Counted from the stretch's first letter, positions 34,157 through 42,991 are shown. The stretch: 64,000 nucleotides of DNA from Actinoplanes lobatus (GCF_014205215.1 NZ_JACHNC010000001.1:6444501-6508500), one strand, 5' to 3'. The notes: generated by a model not told the origin, from the letters alone. Translations and numbers: made by a program.

Positions 34157-34905
34157 CGCCGTTCGGCCTGCACGGTCGCCGCGCCGTCGTCACCGGCGCC
34201 GGCCGCGGCCTCGGACAGGCCATCGCCCACGGGCTCGCCCAGGCCGGCGCCGACCTGGTCCTGCTCGGCCGCCCCGGATCCCAGACGGACACCCGCGACC
34301 AGGTGGCCGCCCTCGGCCGCGACGTCCAGGTCGTCGACCTCGACGTCAGCGACCACGACGCCGTCGAGCGGGTCGCCGCCCAGATCGCCGGCGACCACCG
34401 GGTCGACATCCTGATCAACAACGCCGGGATCATCGACCGCGAGGACTCGGTGGACGTCAGCCGGAAGTCCTGGAACCGCGTGGTCGACACCAACCTGACC
34501 GGCCTGTTCCTGCTCTGCCAGGCGTTCGGGCGCCCGATGACCGAACGCGGCCACGGCAAGATCGTCAGCGTCGCGAGCCTGCTGTCCTTCCAGGGCGGGA
34601 TCCGCGTCGCGTCGTACGCCGCCAGCAAGCACGGCGTCGCCGGCCTCACCAAGGCCCTGGCCAACGAGTGGGGCCCGCACGGCGTACAGGTCAACGCCAT
34701 CGCCCCCGGCTACATGGCCACCGACAACACGTCCGCGCTGCGTGACGACCCCGACCGTAGCCGGGCCATCCTCGAACGCATTCCCGCCGGCCGCTGGGGC
34801 GACGCCTCCGACGTCGCCGGAGCGGCCGTCTTCCTGAGCTCCACCGCCGCCGACTACGTCAACGGCCACGTCCTGGTCGTCGACGGAGGCTGGATGGCCC
34901 GCTGA
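34153..34905 (+). CDS. kduD: 2-deoxy-D-gluconate 3-dehydrogenase KduD
   Basis: 250-aa short-chain dehydrogenase. Cofactor motif 'VTGAGRGLGQAIA', 'NNAG', catalytic Ser in 'SVASLLSFQGG' and Tyr/Lys in 'YAASKHG'. With KduI immediately upstream (GTGA overlap) the assignment to KduD, which reduces 2,5-diketo-3-deoxygluconate to 2-keto-3-deoxygluconate with NADH, is strong. The ending 'DYVNGHVLVVDGGWMAR' is usual for the family. Confidence 0.9.
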   Translation: MTPFGLHGRRAVVTGAGRGLGQAIAHGLAQAGADLVLLGRPGSQTDTRDQVAALGRDVQVVDLDVSDHDAVERVAAQIAGDHRVDILINNAGIIDREDSVDVSRKSWNRVVDTNLTGLFLLCQAFGRPMTERGHGKIVSVASLLSFQGGIRVASYAASKHGVAGLTKALANEWGPHGVQVNAIAPGYMATDNTSALRDDPDRSRAILERIPAGRWGDASDVAGAAVFLSSTAADYVNGHVLVVDGGWMAR

Positions 34906-34963
34906 CCGTTCTCTCCGTTCCCCGCCGGGGCCCACCGGCGATTCACGAAAACGAGGTTCGATC

Positions 34964-36049
34964 ATGAGATTCACCGCTCGACCCGCCGCAGCCATAATGT
35001 CGCTGTCCCTGGCCGCCGCCGTCCTCACCGGATGCAGCGAACAGGCCGCCGGCGGAAACGACGCCGCCGCCGAGGGCGCCTGCCAGCCGTCCGACGTCCG
35101 GCTGGTCGGCCAGGTTCGCAACGAGTCCAACCCGTACGAGGCCTCGTGGCTGGCCGGCGGCGACGCCTACGCCAAGTCGGTCGGTCTCACCCAGGAACGC
35201 CTCACCTACGACGGCGACTCCACCAAGCAGCAGGAACAGATCAGCCAGCTCCTCGCCGGCGACACCAAATGCCTGGTCATGAACGTGCTCCCGAACGGCG
35301 ACTCGGACACCGCGCCGATCGTCAAGGGCGCCGACCAGGCCGGCGCCTACCTCGTCACCCAGTGGAACAAGCCGGCCGACCTGAACCCGGCCGACCACGC
35401 CACCTGGATCAGCCACATCACCTACAACGGCGTCGAGTCCGGCCAGCAGATCGGTGACGCGCTCGCCACCGCGATCGGCGGCACCGGCGGCATCATCGCG
35501 CTACAGGGCATCCTCGACACCGCGGCCGCCAAGGACCGGTTCGCCGGCCTCCAGGCGTCACTGAAGAAGAACACCGGCGTCCAACTGCTCGACCAGCAGG
35601 CCGCCAACTTCTCCCGCGCCGAGGCGCTGACCGTCACCAAGACGCTGCTCACCAAGCACGGCAACCACGTCAAGGGCATCTGGGCCGCCAACGACGACAT
35701 GGCGCTCGGCGCGCTGGAGGCACTCCAGCAGCAGGGCCTGGCCGGCAAGGTCGCGGTCGTCGGCATCGACGCCGTACCGGACGCCGTCAAAGCCGTCCAG
35801 GGCGGCACCATGACCGCCACCGTCTCCAGCGACGGCGCCTGGCAGGGCGGCATCGGCCTGGCGATCGGCTACTGCGTGGCCACCGGCAAGCTGGCGGTCA
35901 AGGACATCGCCGCCGCCAACCGGGCGTTCTTCGCCGAGCAGTTCCTCATCACCAAGGACAATGCCGCCGACTTCGTGGAGCCGAAGACGAACCCGGCCGA
36001 CTTCGAGTGCGCCAACGTCTTCAACCGTGTGGCCGGGCCCCTGACGTGA
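34964..36049 (+). CDS. Sugar ABC transporter substrate-binding lipoprotein (CUT2/RbsB-like)
   Basis: 361 aa with lipobox 'AAAVLTGCSEQ'. The periplasmic-binding type I fold is seen in 'RLVGQVRNESNPYEASWLAGGDAYAKSVGL', 'KQQEQISQLLAGDTKCLVMNVLPNGD' and 'GIWAANDDMALGALEALQQQGLAGKVAVVGID'. It feeds the RbsC-like permeases downstream. Position inside the kdu operon points to a uronide or its unsaturated derivative as ligand. Its stop overlaps the permease start (GTGA). Confidence 0.9.
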   Translation: MRFTARPAAAIMSLSLAAAVLTGCSEQAAGGNDAAAEGACQPSDVRLVGQVRNESNPYEASWLAGGDAYAKSVGLTQERLTYDGDSTKQQEQISQLLAGDTKCLVMNVLPNGDSDTAPIVKGADQAGAYLVTQWNKPADLNPADHATWISHITYNGVESGQQIGDALATAIGGTGGIIALQGILDTAAAKDRFAGLQASLKKNTGVQLLDQQAANFSRAEALTVTKTLLTKHGNHVKGIWAANDDMALGALEALQQQGLAGKVAVVGIDAVPDAVKAVQGGTMTATVSSDGAWQGGIGLAIGYCVATGKLAVKDIAAANRAFFAEQFLITKDNAADFVEPKTNPADFECANVFNRVAGPLT

Positions 36050-37047
36050 CCGTGACAGCCGGTGTCACCGCTGCTCCCCGCCGTCGCACGCGGCGGGGGG
36101 CAGCGTTCCGAGACGCGGGCCCACCGGTCGCGCTGGTCGTCATCTTCGGCATCTTCGCGGCCCTGAGCCCACAGTTCCGCAGCGTCGACAACGTCCAGAA
36201 CATCGTGGACGCGGCCGCGGTGCTCGCCGTCGTCACCTGCGGCATCACGTTCGTACTGATGATGGGGTCGATCGACCTCTCGGCCGCCGGCGTGATGGGC
36301 GCCGCCGCCCTGACCGTGTCCCTGCTGGTGGCCAACAACCGCAACGACAACGACTTCGGGCTCCTCGGAATTCTGGTCGCCGTCCTGCTGGGCTGCGCGT
36401 TCGGCTGTCTCAGCGGGCTCGCCCTGGTGCTACTGAAGGTGCCCTCGTTCATGGCCACGCTGGGGGTGTCGGCCGCCGGGCTCGGCGTCGCGACGCTGCT
36501 GTTCGCCGGAGTCCAGCCCAACATCTCCGACAGCATGCTCAAGGGCTGGGCCATCGAGCGGTTTCTCGGGTTCTCCTGTCTCACCTGGATCGCCGCCGCC
36601 TGCGTGCTGGTGGGATGGCTCGTCCAGCGCTACACCCGCCTCGGGCGGTACGCCTTCGCGATCGGTGGCGCCGAGGAGGTGCTCACCCTCTCCGGGGTGC
36701 GCGTCAAGCCGTACAAGATCGCGGTTTTCGCTCTTGCCGGGGCCTTCTACGGGCTGGGCGGGGTCATGGTCACCAGCCAGCTCGGCGCCGGCCTCGTCCA
36801 GGCCGGCGACGGGTACGACTTCTCCGCCATCACCGCGGCCGTCGTCGGCGGCACCCTGCTCACCGGCGGCCGGGGCGGCGTCCTGCACTCCGCCGTCGGT
36901 GTCCTGCTCGTCATGGTGCTCACCAACGGCCTCGTGCAGGTCGGCGTCAGCCCCTACTGGCAGGGCGGTGTCGAGGGCCTCATCGTCGTGGCCGCGGTCG
37001 CCGCCGCCGTCATCCCGCAGCGCCGAAGGAACCAGGTGGTCAAATGA
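36046..37047 (+). CDS. Sugar ABC transporter permease 1 (RbsC-like)
   Basis: 333 aa, about ten helices. Family strings: 'GITFVLMMGSIDLSAAGVMG' and 'LVLLKVPSFMATLGVSAAGLG', 'RYAFAIGGAEEVLTLSGVRV' (the EAA-like loop) and 'AAVVGGTLLTGGRGGVLHSAVGVLLV'. It should pair with the second permease downstream as a heterodimer. Its stop overlaps the start of a 26-codon reading frame. Confidence 0.9.
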   Translation: MTVTAGVTAAPRRRTRRGAAFRDAGPPVALVVIFGIFAALSPQFRSVDNVQNIVDAAAVLAVVTCGITFVLMMGSIDLSAAGVMGAAALTVSLLVANNRNDNDFGLLGILVAVLLGCAFGCLSGLALVLLKVPSFMATLGVSAAGLGVATLLFAGVQPNISDSMLKGWAIERFLGFSCLTWIAAACVLVGWLVQRYTRLGRYAFAIGGAEEVLTLSGVRVKPYKIAVFALAGAFYGLGGVMVTSQLGAGLVQAGDGYDFSAITAAVVGGTLLTGGRGGVLHSAVGVLLVMVLTNGLVQVGVSPYWQGGVEGLIVVAAVAAAVIPQRRRNQVVK

Positions 37048-37124
37048 GCGAGCTTGCGAGCGAATCATCGGGCTCAGTGGAGTTCTCGTGGCGCCGCTGG
37101 AGCGAAGCGGAGGCGGCGGCATGA
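37044..37124 (+). CDS. 26-codon reading frame bridging permease and ATPase genes
   Basis: Reads MSELASESSGSVEFSWRRW then SEAEAAA. It overlaps the permease stop as ATGA at its start and the ATPase start as ATGA at its end, so it fills the gap between the two genes exactly. The DNA has GAGCGAGCTTGCGAGCG and GAGCGAAGCGGAGGCGG, a GAGCGA-rich style that looks like a dispersed repeat rather than a conserved protein. GGAGGCGG near its end is also the ATPase ribosome site. It may be a real peptide, a coupling device or a repeat insertion. Confidence 0.4.
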   Translation: MSELASESSGSVEFSWRRWSEAEAAA

Positions 37125-38638
37125 GCGTTCCGGCCTTGGAGGTTCGCGGCCTCGTCAAGCACTACCCGGGGGTGAAGGCGCTCGACGGCGTCGATCTGGT
37201 CGTCCGCCAGAACGAGGTCCTCGGCCTGGCCGGCGAGAACGGCGCCGGGAAGTCCACCCTGCTCAAAGCGCTGGTCGGCCTGGTCACCCCGGACGCCGGT
37301 GAGATCTGTGTACGCGGCGAGCCGGTCAAGCTGCGCAGCGTCGTCGACGCCGCCGACCACGGCATCGGCATGGTCTTCCAGGAGCAGTCGCTGGTGCCGA
37401 ACCTGACCGCCGCGGAGAACATCGTCCTCGGTAGTGAGGGGGCCGCCGTCCGGCGGGGCGTCTACCGCTGGGACACCATGCGCCGGCTCGCCCAGGAGCA
37501 ACTCGACAAGATCGGCTCGGACATCGACCCGCTCGCCCGTACCGACACGCTCACCTTCGCCGACCGGCAGATGGTCGAGATCGCGAAGGTGCTGCGCATC
37601 GAGGAACGCAGCCAGCACCCGCCGGTGATCATCCTCGACGAGCCGACCTCCGTGCTGGAGTCGAAGGAGATCGACACCCTGTTCGCGCAGATCCGCCGGC
37701 TGCGCGAGTTCGCCTCGGTCATCTTCGTCTCGCACCGCCTCGACGAGGTGCTCGACGTGTGCGACCGGGTGACCGTGCTGCGCGGCGGACAGTCGGCCGG
37801 CGAGGTCGCCGCGGCCGGCGCGGAACCCCGTGAGCTGCACCGGATGATGATCGGCTCCACCGGCTCCGACGACCATTACCACGAGAACGCCGCCGAACCG
37901 GTCACGGCCGGAGAGCCGCGGCTGTCCGTACGCGGATTGTCGGGAAAGACCTTCCACGACATCGACCTGGACGTCGCGGCAGGGGAGATCGTGGCAATCG
38001 TCGGCGTGCACGGGTCCGGCCGCGAGGACGTCTGCCGCGCGCTGTTCGGCGCCGAACCGACCACCGCCGGCGAGATCCGGATGGACGGCAAGAAGATCGA
38101 CCTTCCCGGTACGCGTGCCGCATGCGCCGCCGGCATCGGCTACGTGCCGGCCGAACGCAAGATCGAGGGCATGGTCGGCCCGATGTCGGTGGCCGAGAAC
38201 ATGACCCTGACCAAGCAGAAGGCCCGCTGCAACGGACCGTTCGTGGCGCCCCGCAAACAGGCTGGCCTGGTGGACCGCTGGATCGAAAGGCTGTCCATCC
38301 GCACGCCGGGCCGCGACACCGCCATCGGCCGGCTCTCCGGCGGCAACCAGCAGAAGGTGGTCCTGGCCCGCTGGCTGGTCGGCGGCGACATCCGGCTGCT
38401 GCTGCTCGACCACCCGACGCGTGGCCTGGACATCGGCGCCCGCTCCGAGGTGTACCGGCTGATGCGCGAACTCGCCGCGAGCGGTGTGGCCACCGTGCTG
38501 CTGGCCGACAGCCTCGAGGAGGCCATCGGCATGGCCGACCGGATCCTGGTCATGAACGACGGCCGGGTCGCGGCCGAGGTCGCCTGCCCGAGCGGCGGCA
38601 AGCCGAGCCCGCTCGACCTGGTGAAGGAGATGGTGTGA
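37121..38638 (+). CDS. Sugar ABC transporter ATPase with two nucleotide-binding domains (RbsA-like)
   Basis: 505 aa. First domain: Walker A 'GENGAGKST', Q-loop 'GMVFQEQSLVPNLTAAENI', Walker B 'VIILDEPTSVLE', 'FVSHRLDEV'. In place of a clear LSGGQ it has 'LTFADRQMVEIAKVL'. Second domain: P-loop region 'VGVHGSGREDVCRALFG', which is degenerate, signature 'LSGGNQQKVVLARWL', and 'LLLLDHPTRGLDIGARSE' with His in place of the catalytic Glu of Walker B. Asymmetric sites are usual in the RbsA type. The GGAGGCGGCGGC upstream provides the ribosome site. Confidence 0.92.
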   Translation: MSVPALEVRGLVKHYPGVKALDGVDLVVRQNEVLGLAGENGAGKSTLLKALVGLVTPDAGEICVRGEPVKLRSVVDAADHGIGMVFQEQSLVPNLTAAENIVLGSEGAAVRRGVYRWDTMRRLAQEQLDKIGSDIDPLARTDTLTFADRQMVEIAKVLRIEERSQHPPVIILDEPTSVLESKEIDTLFAQIRRLREFASVIFVSHRLDEVLDVCDRVTVLRGGQSAGEVAAAGAEPRELHRMMIGSTGSDDHYHENAAEPVTAGEPRLSVRGLSGKTFHDIDLDVAAGEIVAIVGVHGSGREDVCRALFGAEPTTAGEIRMDGKKIDLPGTRAACAAGIGYVPAERKIEGMVGPMSVAENMTLTKQKARCNGPFVAPRKQAGLVDRWIERLSIRTPGRDTAIGRLSGGNQQKVVLARWLVGGDIRLLLLDHPTRGLDIGARSEVYRLMRELAASGVATVLLADSLEEAIGMADRILVMNDGRVAAEVACPSGGKPSPLDLVKEMV

Positions 38639-39618
38639 GCATCCCCGTCGCGCTGGAGCCGGCCGTTCTTCAGAAAAAGACTCGCGCAGCCGGGCGGCTC
38701 ACCGGTTACATGCCGATCATCGCCCTGGCGGCGCTGGTGGCCGCCCTGACCGTCGCCGATCCGGGCTTCCTGACCCAGCGGAGCCTGACCGCGGCGTCAC
38801 GGACCGCCGCGCCGCTGATCGTGCTCGCCGCGGGGGCGACGCTCGTCGTGCTCTGCGGCGGTATCGACCTGTCGATCGCGGCGCTGGCGTCACTGTCGAC
38901 GGTGCTGCTGGCGCTGTGGTTGCCGGACCTCGGTGGCCTGGCCACTCCGGTGGTCATTCTGGTCGCGGCGGTGATCGGCGTCGTGCAGGGCGCGGCGCAC
39001 GTGCTGCTGCGGATCCCGTCGTTCATCGTCACGCTGGGCGGGTTGAGCATCCTGTCCGCGGTCGCCCTGGTCGTCTCCGGCGCCGGCACGGTCCGGGTGG
39101 TGGACGACTCGGCGGTCAAGTGGCTGGACCTGTACGTCGGCGGCTACGTGCCGATGTCCTTCATGGTCGCGGTCGTCGTCGTAGCGCTGATCGCCCTGGT
39201 CCTCAAGGTGACCCCGCTGCACAGCTGGATCTCGGCGACCGGCTACTCCGAGTCGGCCGCACGGCTCGCCGGCACGCCCGTCGACCTGGTCAAGATCGGC
39301 GCGTTCTGTGTGTCCGGAGCCTGCGCCGGGCTGGCCGCGGTCATGCTGGTCTCCCGTCAGTTCAGCGGCGGCCCGACGATGGCCGACAACCTGCTGCTGC
39401 CGGCGGTCGCGGCGATCGTCGTCGGCGGCACCGCGATCACCGGCGGTCACGGCAGCGTGTGGCGCAGCCTCGCCGGGGCGCTGGTGGTGACGCTGCTGCG
39501 GGTCGGCCTGCCGATCGTCGGGGTGCCGTCCGCCTACGAGCAGATCCTGTACGGCGTGATCATCGTCGTCGCTGTCGCGCTCACCCTCGACCGGTCCCGA
39601 GTCTCGATCATCAAGTAA
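38635..39618 (+). CDS. Sugar ABC transporter permease 2 (RbsC-like)
   Basis: 327 aa, about ten helices. Family strings: 'GATLVVLCGGIDLSIAALASLSTVLLA' and 'VLLRIPSFIVTLGGLSILSAV', 'WISATGYSESAARLAGTPVDLVKI', and 'AAIVVGGTAITGGHGSVWRSLAGALVV'. GTG start overlapping the ATPase stop (GTGA). A CUT2 system with two different permeases is less common than a homodimer but well known. Confidence 0.9.
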   Translation: MSIPVALEPAVLQKKTRAAGRLTGYMPIIALAALVAALTVADPGFLTQRSLTAASRTAAPLIVLAAGATLVVLCGGIDLSIAALASLSTVLLALWLPDLGGLATPVVILVAAVIGVVQGAAHVLLRIPSFIVTLGGLSILSAVALVVSGAGTVRVVDDSAVKWLDLYVGGYVPMSFMVAVVVVALIALVLKVTPLHSWISATGYSESAARLAGTPVDLVKIGAFCVSGACAGLAAVMLVSRQFSGGPTMADNLLLPAVAAIVVGGTAITGGHGSVWRSLAGALVVTLLRVGLPIVGVPSAYEQILYGVIIVVAVALTLDRSRVSIIK

Positions 39619-39636
39619 CCCCTACGGAAGGCAACC

Positions 39637-41124
39637 ATGAACACTCACCTGCTGCCCGCCGTCCGTTCGTTCCTGGCTTCGCCCAAGCGACTGCTCATCG
39701 ACGGTGACTGGGTGGACGCCAAGGACGGCCGGACGTTCGCCACGGTCAATCCGTCGACCGAGGAGACGCTCGCCGAGGTCGCGTACGCGTCGAGCGTCGA
39801 TGTGGACCGCGCGGTCGGGGCGGCCCGCACCGCGTTCGAGCACGGCTCCCCGTGGTCGCGGATGACGCCGCGTGACCGCTCCCATCTGCTGTGGCGTATC
39901 GGCGACCTGATCGACGCCCACGCCGACGAGTTCGCCCAGTTGGAGGCCCTGGACAACGGCAAGCGGGTCGAGGCGGCCCGGGACGGCGACGTGGCGGTCT
40001 CCGCCGAGCTGTTCCGCTACTTCGCGGGCTGGGCGACCAAGATGGAGGGCACCTCGATCCCGATGTCGGTGCCGGGCCGCGAGTTCCACGCGTACACCCG
40101 CCGGGAGGCGATCGGTGTCGTGGCGGGCATCGTGCCGTGGAACTTCCCGCTGCTGATGGCCTGCTTCAAGATCGTTCCGGCGATCACCGCGGGCAACACG
40201 GTCGTCCTCAAACCGGCCGAGCAGACGCCGCTGACCGCGCTGCGGCTGGGTGAGCTGCTGCTCGAGGCGGGGCTGCCGGCCGGTGTGGTGAACATCCTGC
40301 CCGGCTTCGGTGACACCGGCGCCGCCCTGGTCGACCATCACGGCGTCGACAAGGTCGCCTTCACCGGCAGCACCGAGGTGGGCAAGAAGATCGCCGCCGG
40401 GGCCGCGGGCAACCTGAAGAAGGTCTCCCTCGAACTCGGCGGCAAGGCCCCGAACATCATCTTCAACGACGCCGACATCGAGGCGGCCATCGCCGGGGCG
40501 GTGCTGGGCGGCTACTTCAACGAGGGGCAGTGCTGCGTCAACGGCTCGCGCCTCTACGTCCAGCGTGGCGTCTTCGACCAGGTCGTCGAGGGGGTGGCCG
40601 CGGCCGCGGCGGCGATCCGGGTGGGCGACGGGTTCGACCCGGCCTCGCAGATGGGCCCGCTCGTCTCGAAGGAGCAGCACGAGAAGGTGCTGGGCTACAT
40701 CCGCGGGGCGGTACGCGACGGCGCCGTCCTCAACGCGGGCAGCGCCGACGCGGTCGGTGACCGTGGCTTCTTCGTACAGCCGACGCTCATCACCTCGGTC
40801 TCCGAGCGGATGGCCGTGCAGACCGACGAGATCTTCGGCCCGGTGGTGACCGCGGTCCCGTTCGACACCGAGGAGGAGGTCGTGGCGGCCGCGAACGACA
40901 CCGTGTACGGGCTCGCCGCGGGCGTCTGGTCGAAGGACATCGGTACGGCGCACCGGGTCGGCGCCCGGCTGCGGGCCGGCACGGTGTGGCTCAACACGTG
41001 GCACGCCGACGACGTCACCCTGCCGCGCGGCGGTTTCAAGCAGTCCGGGTGGGGCCGTGAGCTCGGGTCGTTCGGCCTGGACGACTACACCGAGCTCAAG
41101 ACCGTCATCGCCGAGCTGCGGTGA
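39637..41124 (+). CDS. NAD(P)-dependent aldehyde dehydrogenase
   Basis: 495 aa. Complete ALDH site: 'VPWNFPLLMACFK', Lys in 'VVLKPAEQTPL', 'AFTGSTEVGKKI', general-base Glu in 'VSLELGGKAPNIIFNDADI', catalytic Cys300 in 'NEGQCCVNGSR', and 'EIFGPVV'. Overlaps the aldolase gene by four bases (ATGA), so it is part of the uronate operon. The KduI-KduD-KdgK-Eda route does not need it; it may oxidise a side-product or an aldehyde sugar to an aldonate that enters the same path. The exact substrate is open. Confidence 0.9.
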   Translation: MNTHLLPAVRSFLASPKRLLIDGDWVDAKDGRTFATVNPSTEETLAEVAYASSVDVDRAVGAARTAFEHGSPWSRMTPRDRSHLLWRIGDLIDAHADEFAQLEALDNGKRVEAARDGDVAVSAELFRYFAGWATKMEGTSIPMSVPGREFHAYTRREAIGVVAGIVPWNFPLLMACFKIVPAITAGNTVVLKPAEQTPLTALRLGELLLEAGLPAGVVNILPGFGDTGAALVDHHGVDKVAFTGSTEVGKKIAAGAAGNLKKVSLELGGKAPNIIFNDADIEAAIAGAVLGGYFNEGQCCVNGSRLYVQRGVFDQVVEGVAAAAAAIRVGDGFDPASQMGPLVSKEQHEKVLGYIRGAVRDGAVLNAGSADAVGDRGFFVQPTLITSVSERMAVQTDEIFGPVVTAVPFDTEEEVVAAANDTVYGLAAGVWSKDIGTAHRVGARLRAGTVWLNTWHADDVTLPRGGFKQSGWGRELGSFGLDDYTELKTVIAELR

Positions 41125-41750
41125 ACGCCACCGACGTGTTGCAGGGGCACCGGGTGGTGCCGGTCGTCGTCCTGGAGGATCCCGACCGTGCCGACGATCT
41201 CGGCGCGGCCCTGGTCGCCGGTGGTCTGCCGGTCGCGGAGGCCACCTTCCGCACCCCGCGGGCGGCCGCGGTTCTGCAACGGCTGGCCCGGCGCGGTGAC
41301 CTGATCGTGGGGGCCGGCACGGTCATCACGGCCCGGCAGGTCGACCTGGCCCACTCCTCGGGCGCGCGGTTCGTGGTCTCGCCGGGTCTGAGCGCCGGCG
41401 TGGTACGCCGCTGTCAGGATCTCGGGCTGCCGGTGATCCCCGGGGTCAGCACCGCCTCCGAGGTCATGGCGGCGCTGGACCTCGGTGTCGACACGGTCAA
41501 GTTCTTCCCGGCCGAGGCGAGTGGGGGACTGCCCACCGTCAAGGCCCTGTCCGCGGCGTTCCCCCAGGTCCGGTTCGTCCCGACCGGGGGGATCACCGAG
41601 CGGAACGCGCCGGACTATCTGGCCCACCCGGCGGTCGCCGCGGTCGGCGGGAGCTGGATGGTGGCGCCCGGCCTGCTCGCCGACGGGCGGTGGGACGAGG
41701 TCGCCGCCCGGTGTTCCGCCGTTCACGACCTCCAGGGGGCCGCACCGTGA
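41121..41750 (+). CDS. eda: KDPG aldolase (2-dehydro-3-deoxy-phosphogluconate aldolase)
   Basis: 209 aa. Class I aldolase: the Schiff-base Lys is Lys127 in 'DTVKFFPAEASGG', and the acid/base Glu is in 'VAEATFRTP'. Further 'VGAGTVITARQVDLAHSSGARFVVSPG' and 'VRFVPTGGI' form the phosphate and carboxylate pockets. It cleaves KDPG to pyruvate and glyceraldehyde 3-phosphate, the last step of uronate breakdown. Overlaps genes on both sides by four bases. Confidence 0.93.
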   Translation: MNATDVLQGHRVVPVVVLEDPDRADDLGAALVAGGLPVAEATFRTPRAAAVLQRLARRGDLIVGAGTVITARQVDLAHSSGARFVVSPGLSAGVVRRCQDLGLPVIPGVSTASEVMAALDLGVDTVKFFPAEASGGLPTVKALSAAFPQVRFVPTGGITERNAPDYLAHPAVAAVGGSWMVAPGLLADGRWDEVAARCSAVHDLQGAAP

Positions 41751-42844
41751 TCGAGATCCGCCCGGCAGCGGACTGCGAGTTCGACATCGTCGCGCTCGGC
41801 GAGGTGATGCTGCGGCTCGACCCCGGTGAGGGCCGGGTCCGGACAGCCCGCCGTTTCGAGGTGTGGGAGGGCGGCGGCGAGTACAACGTCGCCCGCGGGA
41901 TGCGCAAGGTGTTCGGTCATCGGGCCGCGGTGGTGACCGCGCTCGCGGACAACGAGATCGGCCGTCTCGTCGAGAACCTCGTCATGCAGGGCGGCGTGGA
42001 CACCTCGCTGATCCGCTGGGAGAGGTACGACGGCATCGGCCGTACCGTGCGCAACGGGCTCAACTTCACCGAGCGCGGGTTCGGGGTGCGCGGTGCGGTC
42101 GGGGTGTCCGACCGTGCCCACACGGCGATCGCCGGCGTGTCACCGGGCACGTTCGACTGGGACGACCTGTTCGGCCGGCGTGGGGTGCGATGGCTGCACA
42201 CCGGTGGGATCTTCGCGGCGTTGTCGGAGAGTTCGGCGGCGGTGGCCGAGGAGGCGATGGCCGCCGCGCATCGCCACGGAACGGTCGTGTCGTTCGATCT
42301 CAACTACCGGCCCAGCCTGTGGGCCGGTATCGGTGGCACACAGCGGGCACGGGAGGTCAACAGCAGGCTGGCCCGGCACGTCGACGTGATGATCGGCAAC
42401 GAGGAGGACTTCACCGCCGCTCTGGGCTTCGATGTGGAGCACGTCGACGAGCATCTGCGGTCACTGCCGGTCGACGGTTTCGCGCGGATGGTCGACACGG
42501 TGGCGGGCAGGATGCCGTGGCTGTCGGTCGTGGCGACGACTTTGCGGACGGTCCACACGGCCGCCGACAACGACTGGCAGGCGATCGCCTGGTCATCGGG
42601 GACCGGCGTGCTGACCTCGGCCGCACGCGACCATCTCGGCGTCTTCGACCGGGTCGGTGGCGGCGACGGGTTCGCCTCCGGGCTGATCTGCGGCCTGTTG
42701 GAGGGCGAGGATCTCCAGGCCTGTCTGGAGCTGGGCGCCGCGCACGGCGCGCTGGCGATGACGACACCGGGGGACACCTCGATGGCCACGCGCGAGGAGG
42801 TCCGGGCGCTGGCCGGCGGCGGCAACGCCCGGGTGCGCCGCTAA
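41747..42844 (+). CDS. kdgK: 2-keto-3-deoxygluconate kinase (PfkB family)
   Basis: 365 aa. PfkB pattern: 'DIVALGEVMLRLDPGEGRV', the substrate region 'WEGGGEYNVARGMRKVFGHRAAVVTAL', and the C-terminal 'FDRVGGGDGFASGLICGLLEG' with the catalytic Asp in GGGDGF, where the usual GAGD anion hole reads GGGD. The operon context assigns KDG as substrate. It phosphorylates KDG to KDPG for the aldolase encoded just upstream. Last gene; a terminator follows 15 bases later. Confidence 0.9.
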   Translation: MIEIRPAADCEFDIVALGEVMLRLDPGEGRVRTARRFEVWEGGGEYNVARGMRKVFGHRAAVVTALADNEIGRLVENLVMQGGVDTSLIRWERYDGIGRTVRNGLNFTERGFGVRGAVGVSDRAHTAIAGVSPGTFDWDDLFGRRGVRWLHTGGIFAALSESSAAVAEEAMAAAHRHGTVVSFDLNYRPSLWAGIGGTQRAREVNSRLARHVDVMIGNEEDFTAALGFDVEHVDEHLRSLPVDGFARMVDTVAGRMPWLSVVATTLRTVHTAADNDWQAIAWSSGTGVLTSAARDHLGVFDRVGGGDGFASGLICGLLEGEDLQACLELGAAHGALAMTTPGDTSMATREEVRALAGGGNARVRR

Positions 42845-42858
42845 CCGGGAGAACTGAC

Positions 42859-42891
42859 GGCAGAGGTGGGTTCCAGGAGCCCACCTCTGCC
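42859..42891 (+). terminator. Terminator of the kdu operon
   Basis: Perfect 12-bp stem GGCAGAGGTGGG / CCCACCTCTGCC with a 9-base loop, followed by CTCTATTTC with some T residues. Confidence 0.85.
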
Positions 42892-42908
42892 CTCTATTTC
42901 AAAATCAA

Positions 42909-42924
42909 GTTCACATATGCGTAC
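42909..42924. promoter_or_regulatory. Weak IclR-type site upstream of the oxidase gene: GTTCACATATGCGTAC
   Basis: The left half GTTCAC is identical to the operators at 32041, 33233 and 33300; the right half matches 4 of 6. It lies upstream of the promoter of the secreted oxidase gene. This may mean the oxidase belongs to the uronate regulon, but the match is weak. Confidence 0.35.
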
Positions 42925-42940
42925 GGATAAAGCTCTTGTT

Positions 42941-42991
42941 TCATGGATATGGATAGGGTTCTTGACTGAATATCCATGAGCGTCTTAGGTT
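42941..42991 (+). promoter_or_regulatory. Promoter and 10-bp inverted repeat before the oxidase gene
   Basis: TCATGGATAT (42941-42950) is repeated inverted as ATATCCATGA (42970-42979). Within and after it lie -35 TTGACT (42963-42968) and a -10-like TTAGGT/TAGGTT near 42985-42991. The repeat covers the -35 element, as expected for a repressor site. Confidence 0.55.
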
